A stretch of 64,000 nucleotides of DNA from Eleginops maclovinus (taxonomy: Eukaryota > Chordata > Actinopteri > Perciformes > Eleginopidae), in the NCBI RefSeq assembly GCF_036324505.1, contig NC_086366.1, positions 15,563,427 to 15,627,426 of the forward strand, read 5' to 3'. The notes below the pieces were generated by a model that saw nothing but the letters and a program-made list of their open reading frames with translations, searched no databases and was not told the DNA's origin. The translations under genes and the position numbers were made by a program. Positions 33,783 through 50,500 of the stretch are shown here, piece by piece. How positions within the stretch are numbered: the stretch's first letter is position 1; the number at the start of each line of letters is the position of its first letter.

Positions 33783-33885
33783 TGTTAGCATGCTAACAGG
33801 CTAAGCTAAGATGGTGAACTGGGTAAACCTCAAACCTGCAAAACATTAGCATTCCTCTGCAGAGCTAGCATGGCTGCACATCCTT
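33783..33885. repeat. Teleost interspersed repeat fragment (TTAGCATGCTAAC type)
   Basis: GTTAGCATGCTAACAGGCTA, then AAGATGGTGAACTGGGTAAAC, CATTAGCAT and GCAGAGCTAGCATGGCTGCA form a word order I recognise from a common repeat of spiny-rayed fishes. The copy is short and its boundaries are approximate. Confidence 0.55.
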
Positions 33886-34173
33886 GGTGTTCTTTCTGCC
33901 AAACATTGTTACTGTTCATCAGTTGCAGTCTGTACTTAGATAAAATATGCTGCCTTTTTATTGTACTTAACTTCAGCTGTCTTTTGAGTTGAATGTTATG
34001 TTTGTATGTGAAATATGCAATTATTTAGCATTTTTAAGATGCTGTATAAGCATTTATTTTTGTAATTGTAGCCTGGAATTTAATTAGTGCTTATAGAGGA
34101 AGTGTTGGACATGAGGAAACGTTGACCTGCAGGTGGCACTACATGTTAAGTAAACTGGGGATTGCCAATGTCA

Positions 34174-34256
34174 TTTGGATTCGTCCTTTTTGAACCACAG
34201 CTGTTGTATGAAATTTTGGATTTGTCCTCTTTGAACCACAGCTGTTGTATGAAATC
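34174..34256. repeat. 41-bp tandem duplication
   Basis: Two adjacent copies of a 41-bp unit containing TTTTGAACCACAGCTGTTGT-type sequence differ at only about three positions. They lie downstream of the acad8 stop codon, probably inside its 3' UTR. Confidence 0.88.
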
Positions 34257-34490
34257 TGCGTACATTGTTAAATTGTCATCCCTTGGGCCTTGCTGCAACA
34301 GAGTAGTTAAAAAATAGAAGATAATAACCAATATCACTCTAGGAAAACCTATGCTTTACTGACTGGTTTACCACATGTCCTTAAATGACTTTTAACACTT
34401 TAAGAAACCAGTGACACAGTAAGAGGAAGAAACACCATAATAATATGGTCGCTATTCAAAATCACGCAAACATCCAGGGGAAAACATTTA

Positions 34491-37915
<3,425 letters not shown>

Positions 37916-38345
37916 GTTTACCTCCACAGTGTAGTGGGATATGTTCGTTATGTCACACTGCCGCTACCGCCTCTTATTCTTGGGCTTTAAAGCCGGATGG
38001 CATTCAGCATGTAAAGCGCAATAACGCCATCTTTGGGGTGCAGGAAAAACAACCCTGTTGCATACTTATTCAGTTCCTCTCTTGTAAACTCAAATACATT
38101 TATACTGATGCTCATAACTGTTGAGAATTATAGTTTCGTGTTGTTCGTGAATGTATGTTTTCGACAGCTGGACATTGGTGGTTCTCTGTGGAGACTAAGA
38201 AATGTAGGTCTAGCTTTTACAACACAAACGGAAGTAGCTGGTAAATAAATCTAGTGCACCAATACGTTTGTTGACGTCAGGTGCTGCTGGTTTCAACGCG
38301 GGTTTTGATGGTTGAATGTTTACCTGGAACACTGCTCAGCTACAG
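37916..38345. promoter_or_regulatory. Probable shared promoter of acad8 (-) and thyn1 (+), with thyn1 untranslated exon 1
   Basis: acad8 starts at 37915 on the minus strand. thyn1 runs rightward, but its first ATG is in a later exon. At about 38260-38345 the sequence ends ...GCTCAGCTACAG followed by GTATGA, a good donor, so a non-coding first exon of thyn1 probably ends at 38345. The interval contains several CpGs in an otherwise CpG-poor region and no clear TATA box. Transcription start sites are inferred. Confidence 0.5.
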
Positions 38346-39023
38346 GTATGATTTACCACTGTTTTATCAGAGGTTATGCACTACAGACAGAGCTGCATTA
38401 TAATCTGTATTACTTTGTAACTGCCTGGCGCGTTTAGATACACGTGTTGCCAAGAGTTCTTAAAGCTAGCTAGTCTCTTCAATCCATGCACCGGTGAAGT
38501 TAGTTTCAATATGGACATTCACTAATTAATACTCAGTTCTTTTTCTCAAATTGCACATACATTCGGCAGTCAGTTGACATTTAGCCTGCACCCGAGCACT
38601 CGTTCTTAACCACAGGTAATCATAGGGACCATCATTGTAAGTAGCCTACAGTTTAAATAACACACACATCTATGTTATTTTCAATGCCTCCGTTCTAAAT
38701 TGATAATATAAGTGTGTACATTAAGCTAAAACATATACAATGATATGTCAGGATTTGATTTTATGGAAATATGTTAATAGAACATTCAATTTATTCATCA
38801 GTTTCCATACAACACAGATACACTTCACAAATAGGAAGTACTTGTTTGTTTTTTATTGACATTGAAGTTGACATGGACGTACCCAAAATAAATAGAAATG
38901 TCTGTCAATGGTCATTTATTCATCATCCCTAAGTGAAACCCAGTGGTTATGAGGGAGGACTCAGATGTGAGCTAACCATCCTTTGAATGAAGGAGAAGAA
39001 GAAGAATCGGAGGATGAAACCCT

Positions 39024-39128
39024 CTTTATTGTTCACACACATGCACACAGCAGAGCACACACAGTGAAATTTGTCCTCTGCATTTAACCCATCCTATTAC
39101 TAGGAGCAGTGGGCAGCTGTTGTACAGT
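39024..39128. repeat. Interspersed repeat copy 1 (CTGCATTTAACCCATCC type), thyn1 intron 1
   Basis: CCCTCTTTATTGTTCACACA leads to ACAGTGAAATTTGTCCTCTG, then CATTTAACCCATCCTATTAC and TAGGAGCAGTGGGCAGCTGT. The same word order occurs at 52925-53170, so this is one dispersed fish repeat family. I do not name its class. Confidence 0.75.
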
Positions 39129-39201
39129 TCCCCAATTTGTGAAACTCAACCCTGTTATGGACACTGCTCTATGTTTTTTGTGTCTTTATAGACTGTGAGA
39201 G

Positions 39202-40377
39202 ATGGCACCAAAGACGAGGGCCAGAGTCAGTAAAAGAACAGCAAGTTCAGGTAAGCAAAGACAATTTGAATAAAACTTCTTGTCTGGTACATTATTTTGT
39301 AATGATTGATAATTATTGCTCGAACAATAGGCAAAGTCAATGATGATGATGAAATGGTTGGAAGCAAGAAGAAAGCTGCAGCTTCTGTTGAGCCTTCAAA
39401 AAATAAAGACAGCTCAGAACCTCCACAGTACTGTCACTGGCTGATGAAATCTGAGCCCGAGAGCCGCTTTCAGAATGAGATTGACCTGAAGGTACAGAGC
39501 CTAATCAGCACAGCCTGTTTTCTAAAACATGTGAGTGGGCTGCACTTTGATGCATGTGGTTTCATCCTGCAGTTTGGGATCGAGGATCTGAAAGCTTTGC
39601 CTGATCAGACTGGCTGCTGGGACGGAGTCCGCAATTATCAGGTTAAGCCACACAACTACAGCTACTGCTATGAAAGCTGTTAAAGTATTTTTGATATTTT
39701 TTTGGTTTTATTCTTCCCTCTGTTCATTGAATTATCCATAATCTGCAGGCACGCAACTTTATGAGGCAGATGAAAGACGGGCAGTTGGCTTTCTTTTACC
39801 ACAGCAACTGCAAGGAGCCGGGGATAGCAGGAATCATGAAAGTAAGTCACTCTCTCCCCCTGCTGATAATATTAAATTGATTTAAACAATGCTAGACATG
39901 ATATTTAGCTGGATTTCTTTTTCTAGATTGTGAAGGAAGCTTATGTGGACCACACTCAGTTTGACAAGAAAGATGTCCATTTTGATGCAAACAGTAAAGC
40001 AGACAACCCCAAATGGAGCATGGTAAACCCCATTTAGGAAGAAAAATAATAGATGAATTCATATAATAATACACCATAAAGGTTAACCTTGTTTTTGTTT
40101 ATCTTTCAGGTAGATGTCCAATATCAAAGAATGGTGAAGCGTTTTATTCCTCTGTCTGAGCTGAAAAAATACCACCTTCAGCACCGAGCCAAAGGAGGGC
40201 CTCTGAAGGACATGTCACTCTTTACCAGTGCCAGGCTCTCTGTGCAGCCTCTAACCACTGGTAAGTGAACGCATCTTTCAGTGTGCATTGGGCTGCCTAT
40301 GAACCCTCATTCTTTCCTTTTTCTCTGCAGAAGAGTTTGAGTTTATCCTGACTTTGGAGGATAAGGAGCCTTTGTGA
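39202..40377 (+). CDS. thyn1: thyn1: thymocyte nuclear protein 1 (EVE domain)
   Basis: Coding exons: 39202-39250, 39331-39491, 39573-39641, 39749-39841, 39927-40022, 40110-40260, 40331-40377 (TGA). All phases agree, giving 221 aa (human about 225). The ATG at 39202 follows an acceptor (TTTATAG at 39185-39191) and ten untranslated bases. The protein opens with a basic, nuclear-type tail (MAPKTRARVSKRTASSG, then GSKKKAAASV). The EVE domain follows: YCHWLMKSEPESR, CWDGVRNYQARNFMRQMKDG, LAFFYHSNCKEPGIAG, VDVQYQRMVKRFIPLSEL and LFTSARLSVQPL, ending in the short tail LTLEDKEPL. EVE domains have a PUA-like fold and are thought to bind modified bases in nucleic acid; the cellular role of THYN1 is not well defined. 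AATAAA lies at 40465-40470. Confidence 0.97.
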
Positions 40378-40464
40378 GGATTTGGACCAGATGACTTTGT
40401 GGGACAGTGAAATCATGAAGCAACTCATACAGCACTGTACTGTTTATTTTTTTTGTTACCAAAT

Positions 40465-40470
40465 AATAAA
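40465..40470 (+). promoter_or_regulatory. thyn1: thyn1 poly(A) signal
   Basis: Canonical AATAAA about 90 bases after the stop codon, followed by TGTGTTTTTGT, a typical GT-rich downstream element. Confidence 0.85.
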
Positions 40471-40845
40471 TGTGTTTTTGTCAAATGATGGTGATTTTAA
40501 CTATACCTCTGGGTGATGCTTAGAAACAGCATACAAAGCTTTTGAATTGATAGTAAACAGTAGCATTATATAAGCTTGTAATGTTTTTTAGGGTTGCCCT
40601 TTGCTCACAGAAGAGCTACGAGCCTTCTTTTATTGCCATTATTCAACTTGTGTATAGCAGCAGGTCTATTTCACAGTCTACACACTCTTTCAATTTCCAT
40701 ATTAGGTTGTTATCACATGTCCAACTTTCATGTGGTGTTTTCATTATGGTCCATCATCCTCACCAAGTCTGTTAAGGTTCATCATGTCGCAAACGCTGAC
40801 ATTTCTGTAAAACAACAGAGTCTGAGATCTTCCATTTGGCATCAG

Positions 40846-41700
40846 TTTATTTCACTTCAGGGACAAGGAATACTTGATTAGCATTTTGCAAAAGATAGAT
40901 AGTTCTACTGTAACTCTTTCTCTGGTTAAAAGACTAAACGTATGTTAAAGAGGCAGGAGGATTTCATTTGCTTGGTACACTTATGCACAACTTTCAAGTC
41001 TAATAAAGATGTTACAGAGGATTTCATACTATCAGACCATAATACAAACACTCTCCTTACACCACTGGAATGCCGATGCAAAGCATATGAATGGTCATTA
41101 TGTGGCACCGTGTACTGTATAATCAAAGTACACAAGCTGGAACGGGATAAAAGGTTTTAGCTGGTCATATTTACAAATCAAAACAGGACAAATGTGTTCA
41201 GCAAGATAAAGCAGTGCAAAGTGATCTCAGATTTCTCGACCTTATAACAGTGTTAATGAAGGAAGGAATGCATTTATTAAAAGGTGGAATGTTCGAGATA
41301 CATTTCAGAAAATGCATGAGAAATTCAGTTGCATTGATTAAGGGATTAGAAATTAATTTACTCCAAAAAAGCATTAATTAAAGTAACAGACAGCTTAAAA
41401 ATTCAATAATATCACATGAAAAGTTTTAACAGTGGATATTTGCAACAGATGATTAGTTTGATTCCCATAAAGAAAAGAAAAATGCATTATTGAAGGACAA
41501 GACCAGCAGACTGAAGCTGCTTCAAATGCCTCATGCAAACTGTTTCATTGTTCACATACTGCATGTTTTACTGTATGTCGGTCTCCCTTCTTCCTCCCTT
41601 CACTAGCAGCGGCTACTAATAAAACAGCTGCTTCACCAGGTGTAGTATAATTGACGGTACCTCCGAGTCTAGTGGAAGAAGACTGGAGGTCTGCTGCTCT
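40846..41700 (-). promoter_or_regulatory. vps26b: vps26b 3' UTR region
   Basis: This is non-coding sequence downstream of the vps26b stop on the minus strand. Candidate AATAAA signals on the minus strand lie at 41273-41278 and 40846-40851. The convergent gene thyn1 ends at about 40.5 kb, so the two 3' ends are within a few hundred bases of each other. Confidence 0.45.
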
Positions 41701-44700
41701 CTACCCGCTCTCCTCCTTCGCAGCCTGTTCCAGTGCGCTCTCTGAGGCAGCCGAGCCCTCGAACCTCTGAGAGGCGATGGCCGCCTGATGAGACATGCTC
41801 TTCCTCACCACGTCGCCTTTCCTCCACAGTGTGATTTCCTGCATAGGTTAGGGGTGGAGAGGAGCAAAGGGTTTGGGATTTTTCTTAGACTTAATATTGA
41901 TTGGTCCTCGTGTTGCTCTTGTTACTGATCTCTCTTTAAAAAAAATCACATTATTTATATTTGTCTATCTACTGTAAGGTCTCTCCTTTGCCAAAACACA
42001 CATGCCATTGTTAACTAGAGTTGATTACTTAAATCGGTTGTCTAGTCAGTGTTGTATATTTATTTATATACATCATTTATGTATGCAACTTTGTGATTTG
42101 CAATACAAACACATGAAATAAATAAAACATTTAATTTATAGCTAAATAAAATGCTATACTGACTAAAATTATGTTTAACAAAAAACAAGATAACAATTTT
42201 AAAAGAAAGAAAAAATAGCACTTGTTCACTGCCTAAATGACATTTAAATTGCTGTTTACTCCAACCAACAGACCAAAACTCATATATTTAATTCAGGAGA
42301 AAACTAAAATAAAACAGAAAAGCAGCAGGAAAAAGAAAACATTTCGCTTTAAGTTGACAAATAACCTAAATGACGACTTACTGGGTTATAAAATGAATCA
42401 ATTAATCAATTTACGGTTACAAAACTATTACTGTTTTTGCAGGAAGTATACAAAAATCAACCTGTAATGCTATTTTATGCAGACAGAACGTCATACATTA
42501 ATTCAACCTTATAAAGAGGAGCTGTTTTCAAGATTGAATTTGTCCCCTTTATGTAGCTGAGATCTAACCCTTAATGTATTTTTAAGGCCTAAAAACCTTT
42601 TACTCAGCTGCCTACAAGTAGTATGTAGAGTAGTATAATTGGGGAACAGGTTGTATTCGCAAAACTAATTTCCTGTATTAAATGTTCTTCTGATCTCGTC
42701 TTTTCCATGCAGCCAGGGGTTCATGACCAATGTTCATAATATTCTTTAGAAGTAGGCATTATTGAGATTATTATTAAACATGTATCAGAAACCTACCTGC
42801 TGTTTGAAGTAGCGTCTCTCCTCCTCGTCAATCAGCACCAAGTTCAGGTAGTAGCGTACAGAGAACTTCTTGTTGATGTCTCGCATTGTGGGAGTCAGAT
42901 CATAACCAGCCAGAAATAATCGGATGGGAATGGACTCTCCTGAAATATGAAATACATTGTCAGAGGTTGGATAATATAAATATTCATTAAGTAAGATATT
43001 TCATTATTAAAATATCTACAATTACTAATAAGTGCTGTTTACCCCTGACAGGAGCTCCATCCATGATCTCGTATTTGGCGATCGTGTCGTTCTCATGGTA
43101 CACACTTGGGCCGGTGCCTGTCGTCTCACGCTTGATGATGTCAATCTCCATGTGCTTAATCTTAATCCTCACCAGCAGGAAATAGATCTTCCCCACAATT
43201 ACATCTTTCAGATGGTACCTAGGGGGCAAAGGAAGACACAAGCAGAAAATGAGAATGAGGGCACTTGATAAAAAGTAATTTAGAAAAAGAACTGTGCACT
43301 GATGTTTGTTTTAGGGTTAGGGTTCAAACCTGGACTCTAACACTTGCCATTGACTGAAAGTTTATAGAGACAGCAATTATATAATTTTTAAAAATTAGGA
43401 ACAATGAAAATAATTGATAGTGGAAACCCTAAACTCCATGACTGATGTGGTCAGGCACTCTCTGAAACACATTAGACCCACTATTCTAAACTCTTACACT
43501 AACGCTTGTGTTTCCTAAAAGCCATTTAGGGACACTGTTTATTTTTGGGATTATTTTCTGAACTGAATTTCTAATGATTGTTAACTTTGGGTTTAAAAAT
43601 GTTATTTCTAGAAAACACACTCAATATATAAACAAAATGTTAAACTTAACAGTTGGTTCATGTACATTTATGGATTATTCAATAATGGGGTGTTTCAATC
43701 CTACAAGTCTTACTTGGATTTGTTGTACTCAAACTCAATGTGCAGACAGTCCTCAATGCCAACTTCCATTTTAATGGAGGAGTTCAGTTCTGGGTAGGTG
43801 CTCAGTGTGTGGACCACAATGTCCATCTCTTTACTGATGTCATTTAGTCGTCTGGTCACCGTGGCACGAAGAAAATATCTGAAAATGGAATACAGAGCCT
43901 TTAAACAATACTGTTCCACATCTAACCAATAACCTATATGAGGAACAGTAAACTTAGGCAACATCAGGTTTTAGTTAAAATGTTCAGTTTAAATACGTAA
44001 GGTTAAAGAGTGACACTTACAATCATCTATTACACAGCCTATAAACCAGAGTAAATCATCAAACATACCTTAGCTTGACGTTCTGGCCTGTGTAGGACTC
44101 GTAAGGTTTTTCCACATGAGTGAACTCAAAATCAAAGGTTTGCGACTGAGTTATTTCACCCGGTCTTGCAAGATCTTTCACCAGGGAAACAAACTCATGA
44201 TGGTTTCCTCTGTCGTAATACAGCTCTAGAATAGAAAGAAGTTATCAACAAACAAAATATAGGATAAGCCAACTTTAGGTTCATTTACGCCTGAAATTGG
44301 AAACTTTCAAAAGGCTCAGATGTTGTGATTACAGTTTTGGGCAGATAAAATATAATATAATGGGCCACTTTGTCTATCTATCTTAATGTTACGTTTGCCG
44401 TGACCGTTGCAATTGATGATTCCCCATGTGGAAATGACTATTCCATCAACAGTTTGAGATTAAACTTCAATATCAAACTTCATTGTTTTGTTGCACTTTA
44501 AGTGATGTATTGGCACCTATCTATAATGTACTATTGCTTTGAGATATTGTGGGGAGGGTGTTGCTATATTTCTGTCATAGTCATGGCAAAGGTCCAATTG
44601 ATGATACCAGACAGTGCCTGGCCCCAGATTCTGCCTCTCATACCAGTCTACAATCTTAAGAATAGGCTTGCAATATTTGTAAAACCCAGAAGATTTTTAA

Positions 44701-45368
44701 ATATAATCCATTGATTTTTCTAACTATTCTGCTAGCTGAATGATAAAATAATAGTTTACACCAGTTGGAAGCATATGGGTTCAACACAAACATGTAATTA
44801 AAATACTTCCTCCATGTCTTCACTTTGGGGAGATTCGGATGTTAAGCTCTGTGACTTTAATGTTATGATAGTTGATAACTTGACAAACACATCTCTTTAC
44901 ATTACACAGAAACAGTTCATGTTTGCCAACTACATATGCATAAAGAGATAAGCGTTGTTTTTTATTTTATTCATATTGTATTGAAATGCAATGTTCAGTT
45001 CCCACTTCCCATACCCATCATTTGTACAGTCCCTATTTCCTTATGTCATTACTTTCATATGTATATACAATAACATGGGTGTTTACACAGGATTGGCTAT
45101 AATGTATACATGTACATGTTATTTGGGTAATTTCTGAAAACCTACCTATTTGGCCAACAAATTCAATTTTGATGCCCTGGTGCTCCAGCCTCTTTCCGGG
45201 GTTCTTCAGTGTGACATTCACTTTTCCACTCACAGTCTCGCCATCATAGAAAAGAAAGTATTTATCTTTCTTTCCATCTTCACTTTTGTGTTCAGCTTTC
45301 TTCCGCGTTTCAGCGTCATTCAGGACCACATCGATTTCTGCACTTTGCCCAAAACTAAAGAAACTCAT
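41701..45368 (-). CDS. vps26b: vps26b: retromer subunit VPS26B
   Basis: Exons on the minus strand, 5' to 3': 45368-45146, 44225-44069, 43878-43714, 43218-43043, 42939-42797, 41838-41701 (TAG). All six join in phase to give 333 aa (human VPS26B about 336). VPS26 is the arrestin-fold subunit of the retromer cargo-recognition trimer, which returns membrane proteins from endosomes to the Golgi or plasma membrane. Diagnostic segments are MSFFSFGQSAEIDVVLND, YFLFYDGETVSGKVNVTLK, LVKDLARPGEITQSQTFDFE, YESYTGQNVKLRYFLRATV, VGKIYFLLVRIKIKHMEIDI, FLAGYDLTPTMRDINKKFSV and VRYYLNLVLIDEEERRYFKQ. The C-terminal tail (SQRFEGSAASESALEQAAKE) is the B-type extended tail rather than the VPS26A end. Confidence 0.97.
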
Positions 45369-47548
45369 CTTGCTTATCGTAACGCCTTGTTAGCAAACTA
45401 ATACAAAAACCCTTCTGATGTTTTAAACTAGAAAACACCAAACACACAATAAGGCCTGTGTACGACCTCAGTTCCCTTTCGGAGCACAAAACACACTATT
45501 CAACATGGGAAAAGTCGACGATATTGTACAGAAAACTCCACATTAGCTACATTTCCATACCGACGAAGCAAAATAGCAATATGATGGCGCAAGGAAAACG
45601 CACAATAACACGTCCATCAGCAAATTAGCCGCTTCCCTTTTTCTTCTATTGACCTAAATATCTTCAGTGAGCGGTTTACAGAGGCCACAAACTAGTCTGC
45701 TCCGTGGTGATCGCAGGTTTCGCTGTGTGAATTTATTTTACATGTTTGTTCTCTGTAAGAAAATACGTTGAATGTTGTCAAATGATCAGGATGTACGCCA
45801 CCTGCATTAGGTTAACTACTTCCGGGTGGGTGGTTTTCAAAATAAAACCTGGTGATGGTTTCTGAAACCGGAAATAAGGCCTTCTTTATTTTAAATTTAT
45901 ACATGTACAAAGTAATGGAAAAAATAAGTGTTCATGCCCGTTTTGAGAATAATGTAGCAGTCCCCCACTGAAATCAAAGTCATGAATTCATATTGTTTTA
46001 CTTTTTCATGTAATGGAGACACAATAACATCGTTTCTGTGAATTAATATATTTTGAATAAATGTATTCAAATTGCTATATGAAGACTCTGTCTATAAAGC
46101 CATACCCCACGGTAATGGACCTCTATCCTCTACCATAAACATTACAATAACATCTTCTCTTCTATTTGTATACTATTATAATGTTCCTCTATTTTTCTTG
46201 AATATTGTGCTTGCTTCCTATTTCCTTTAATTTTCTTATTCTATATTTTGCACTGATAAGGCAAAGCAAATTATTTTTGATGTGAATAAAACAGAAACCT
46301 ACTTGGCAACAAACCTATTTCTGACTCTTTATAGTTGACAAACTACTTTATTTTGTTAATATGTTCCCATACATTTTCTTTCTTTCTTTCTTGACACCAG
46401 CCAATGTCTGAATGTTTCTAAGCTTTCTCAAAATCATTCTGACAATACTCATGAAACGTTTGAGTCTTCACAACATTTAAGGTTCAAACGTATTTAATAG
46501 TAACAAAATAACATGAACATAAAGCATTAATAACAGAAAACAGTGGACATTTTACAACATTTCCTGAGTTGTTACACAAATCATTGACACTAATGTTTGA
46601 AATGACAGGCTCAACACTGTTAACACGCTGAACAGTAAATACTGTAAATGTATTTTCAACAAACAGTTTTAATGCAGTATTTACAATAAGGTATGGAGTG
46701 CAATGTATGAAAATCAAAATAAAATGTATGTATTTATTTACATTAAATACTGAGTCAAAACTGGACAATATGTCCAATACTCAACAAAATAATTAGTAAA
46801 GCACAGAAGGTCACTTATACACAGAAACAGCACTCCAAAAATCATACTTCACCACCTTTATAGTACATATTGACTTTGCAGCATATTGGGATATATGGTA
46901 TTCAAACGCACAGGTTACTATGTACTTGTTTAACTTGTTATCATCGGTGAATATAAGAAAGGCTGATAAATTGTGCCTTCTGAATTTGAGTTTATCAGCC
47001 TTTTACAGTCCGCTGCCTATTGCCTGTATAATGACAGTATATACAAAAAAAGGGTTCAACTCTTCCCAACGTGAAACAAACTTAACGGATTTATCTTATG
47101 AACAAAGATAATGTAAAGGAGTTTATTGTATTTATTGTAAAACAATTTCTATGTACTCAGTAAAAAGTTTAAGAATTATAAAATAGGATTTGTTCCAAAA
47201 ACTGTGAAGGAATGTAGCTCCCAGCATCTTCTGAGATGACACCGCGGGCAATTATCAAACTCCACAAAGTTGCAAATGTGTCAAAATAAACTAAACTTGT
47301 AAAAAACTAAGCATTTAAATCAGACAGAGACTGAAATAAAAAATGCTACCCAGTTATAAAAAAACAAGAAGTAGGGCAACAAAATGATATTAAAATACTT
47401 TGGCAATCTGTTGACTGGATTTGATGTGCATTAGGGAATAATGTGCCATTTCACACCTCAAACTTTACCATCCGGAGCATCATTGTAGCAAGTTAAGATC
47501 CACAGTTGTATTTAAGTCATGGTTCCATGTTGTCCTCCGTCTCAGCTG
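45369..47548. other. Intergenic: vps26b 5' region and jam3 3' UTR; no NCAPD3
   Basis: CpG-containing sequence just upstream of vps26b (about 45400-45720) probably holds its 5' UTR and promoter. The rest up to 47548 is AT-rich. Part of it is the jam3 3' UTR, with candidate minus-strand AATAAA signals at 47122-47127 and 46733-46738. No exon resembling a condensin subunit is seen, although NCAPD3 occupies the equivalent place in human. Confidence 0.6.
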
Positions 47549-50500
47549 TCAAATTATGAATGAAGATTTGTGGCGAAAATGGCCCTGTGAAGGACAGTAA
47601 TTATGAATTGAGTATTCACAATGGACACTGAGAGTTTCATTTGCTATGTTTGTTCTCCAGATTGTGTTTACCTCATCTGCATTTCCATATTCAACACCAT
47701 CACTCTGTGCTGGCCAGTTGTAGCTAAAAGAAATAGGATAAAAACACATAATAAAATAGCACATCTTAACGTGTTGTGGAAATTAAAGACGGAATAACAT
47801 ATTGCCCCTTTCCTTCTTCAAAGCTTATACTCACTTTTCGTTATGCCCTTTTTTAGAGAAGCATCCACGCCTCAGGGAATGACAAATGGAAGCAGCCAAA
47901 CAGAAGAAAACCACCACTGCACCAAATGACTTGAGGAAAATCCCGAGGTAGTCGACGTCATCTGTAAGAGGACACAGAGTTAAGTTGCCGGAGATGTGTC
48001 AACTATTATGATCTGATATCTTTTGTGGGATTGAAAATATCAATATTTAGACACTCACAGACTTCCATCATTTGAGAGGGACACTGTGCATATCCGGCAT
48101 CATTCTTTGCCTGGCAGTAGTACTCCCCTGCGTCCTCCTTTCTCACTCTTCGAAATTTCTGACAAGACAATTTCAGCATTTTTTCAGTGCGATGACAGAC
48201 AGCTGCATTGTCAACACATTTCTAGTGTTGATTTGGCTGAGGATACATTTTTATGTCATATGAAAATGTGTTCAGTTTCATGCCTATTATTGTATTTATG
48301 TCTGTGAAGTAAACACGTAACCTTGGCTACGGATGCAGTATTATCTTTCTTACATTTGCCAGTTTTAGGTTTAGCTTCCTCTCTGGCTATCTTTTCATGC
48401 ATGGAGTAATCCTGCTATTAGTCATACGATGGGGAAGGTTTAATTCCGATTTTCACATTTACATTAAATAAGCTTTAATATATCCCTGATACTAAAGAGT
48501 CCCATCCACAAATAGAACATTAAAAGAAAAACGTGAAACTACTTGTTTTATATTTGACTTATGTAGATTTCTAATATTATAGTAAAATAATTGTTAACTA
48601 TTGCTAGTCCTAATCCCTGTCTTTCTCACCAGGCCTCCAGTGTCAGGGTTGATGCTGTAGGAGGTGTTGACCAACTTGGGGCTGCTTTTGGGGTCCTGAG
48701 CGAGCTCCTCGTTGTTGTGGAACCAGCGGTACAGAGGAGCGGGGAAGCCCTCGTTCTCCAGACATCGCAGCTCGGTGGATGTTCCAACTGTGACCGCCTC
48801 AGGCACACTGCACCGTGGTACAACAGGTTTCACTGCAAACACACACAGACACAAATCAATCCACTAAAAGCACTGACTGTTTTTGTCATTGATTAACCTT
48901 TTGATTTTGTATTCATGTATTTATATAATCAATCGTAGCACAAAACATCTAAGTATGTTAAATAATCGTTGCTGGTAAAGCACAAGCACTGACTGACTGA
49001 ATTAGTGTAACATACTTCTGCCTGAAGTTCCATATTTACAAATGTTCATCTAATAATTTGACAAGGAAGCAAATAATCGGTCAAATTGTTCCTTAAATAA
49101 AAACATGAATTTAGATTATACAGTTTTAATATAACCACTGAAATGCAATTATAATTTTCTGTAAATGTGTTAATGCGCAACACGGTAAATTTAGATGTAT
49201 TGTAAGTCAATCCTAGCCAATTCAGTAATGTATGGTTCCCACTAACAATACCTCTCACTGCAAGACTAATAAGTATCTCATCAAAGTCCCTTTGATCATC
49301 GATGGCGGCCACTTCGCAGCGGTACTCTGCAGTGTCTGAGCGGGTGGCGTTGAAGATCAGGATGTTGGCTGTCTCTTTGAGCTGAGCTCTTTGGTCCAAG
49401 TCCCCTTTTAAAAGAGGAAAAAAACACTTTACAATTGCTCATTCATATACACAGCATGACTTCAGAGTTGGGAAAACAGAATTCAATGCCAAGTTCTTTC
49501 AAGGTGCCATTCATTCTGCTAAGCTCTGAGTCCTGAGACATTACTTTGAAATGCTGTGGTTGAATGGTTTCAAGCGGTTTACCTGCTATCCTGTTTTGAA
49601 AGTACACGTAACTGGGGACACCGTTCTTAATCTTTTTCCATTCAATCCTCGGGTTGTTTGTTGAGATGGACTCTATTAAACAGGTCAGCTCGATTGCTGT
49701 GGGGGAAACAGAATGCATCAGGGAAAGAAAAGCTACTTTCACTAAATAGGTTAGAGTCTTTTTTCTGCAACTTACGCTCAAACTCATTCGCCCACACAAT
49801 CTTGTCCGTGGTTCGGAGGATTACCCCAAATGATGATGGGATGAGACCTGCAAAATAAAAAAGAAGACACTTAATGCTGAGTAACCCTGATGGCACACAC
49901 ATGCGTTTTCATTAGCAGACATTATCAACTGGGCGTGTTGCCTAATAACCAGTGGATTAGAGTGATAAATATAGAACCTCTCAGAGATCCTGGAGTAAAC
50001 ATTTCTTATTAATCTCTTCGTATTTCTTGTTAAAAAGACAAACACACCTGGGGCCGAAATATCTATGATTTAAAAACGTTTTAAATTTAAAACGGAGTCC
50101 TACAGATTTTTGGAAAGTATTTGATTTTGGTCCTTTATAGGGATAATTGGATAATAACTTGGCTGATGATGAAACATGGAATAAGAGAGCAAGTCTTAAA
50201 TGATAAATCACTGCAATAAAAATATGTTGTTGTTTTTTTCATTATTTGTTTATTCTTATGCAATGCATATTGAATGAAACCATGGTGAAAGTCAAAGTGC
50301 TGACTCTCAGCTTTTTTGCTTTTGACACACCCTGGAGAGCCAGTGTGGGAGGAATATTAGACAGTCTCTACAGTTTGGGGGACAATGCAGCAAGAGAATA
50401 AGCATAATCATTCAATAGTCAATCATCTGACCCAGTCTAACTGAGCATTTGTTTCAATTACTGAAGACCAAAGGCAAAAAGCTCCTGAAAACACAAGTCA

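Larger units (their letters stand above)
33395..34490 (-). promoter_or_regulatory. acad8: acad8 3' UTR region
   Basis: This is non-coding sequence downstream of the acad8 stop on the minus strand. Candidate poly(A) signals (AATAAA read on the minus strand) lie at 33957-33962 and 33395-33400. The interval includes a fish repeat fragment and a 41-bp tandem duplication, listed separately. The true 3' end cannot be fixed by eye. Confidence 0.45.

Noticed and set aside
43312..43326. TTAGGG repeats resembling an interstitial telomere
   Set aside because: Only two units are present, within a vps26b intron. This is too short to be more than chance.
45369..47548. Search for ncapd3 exons between vps26b and jam3
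   Set aside because: No exon-like frame with condensin-type repeats was visible on either strand, so it is treated as absent from this location.
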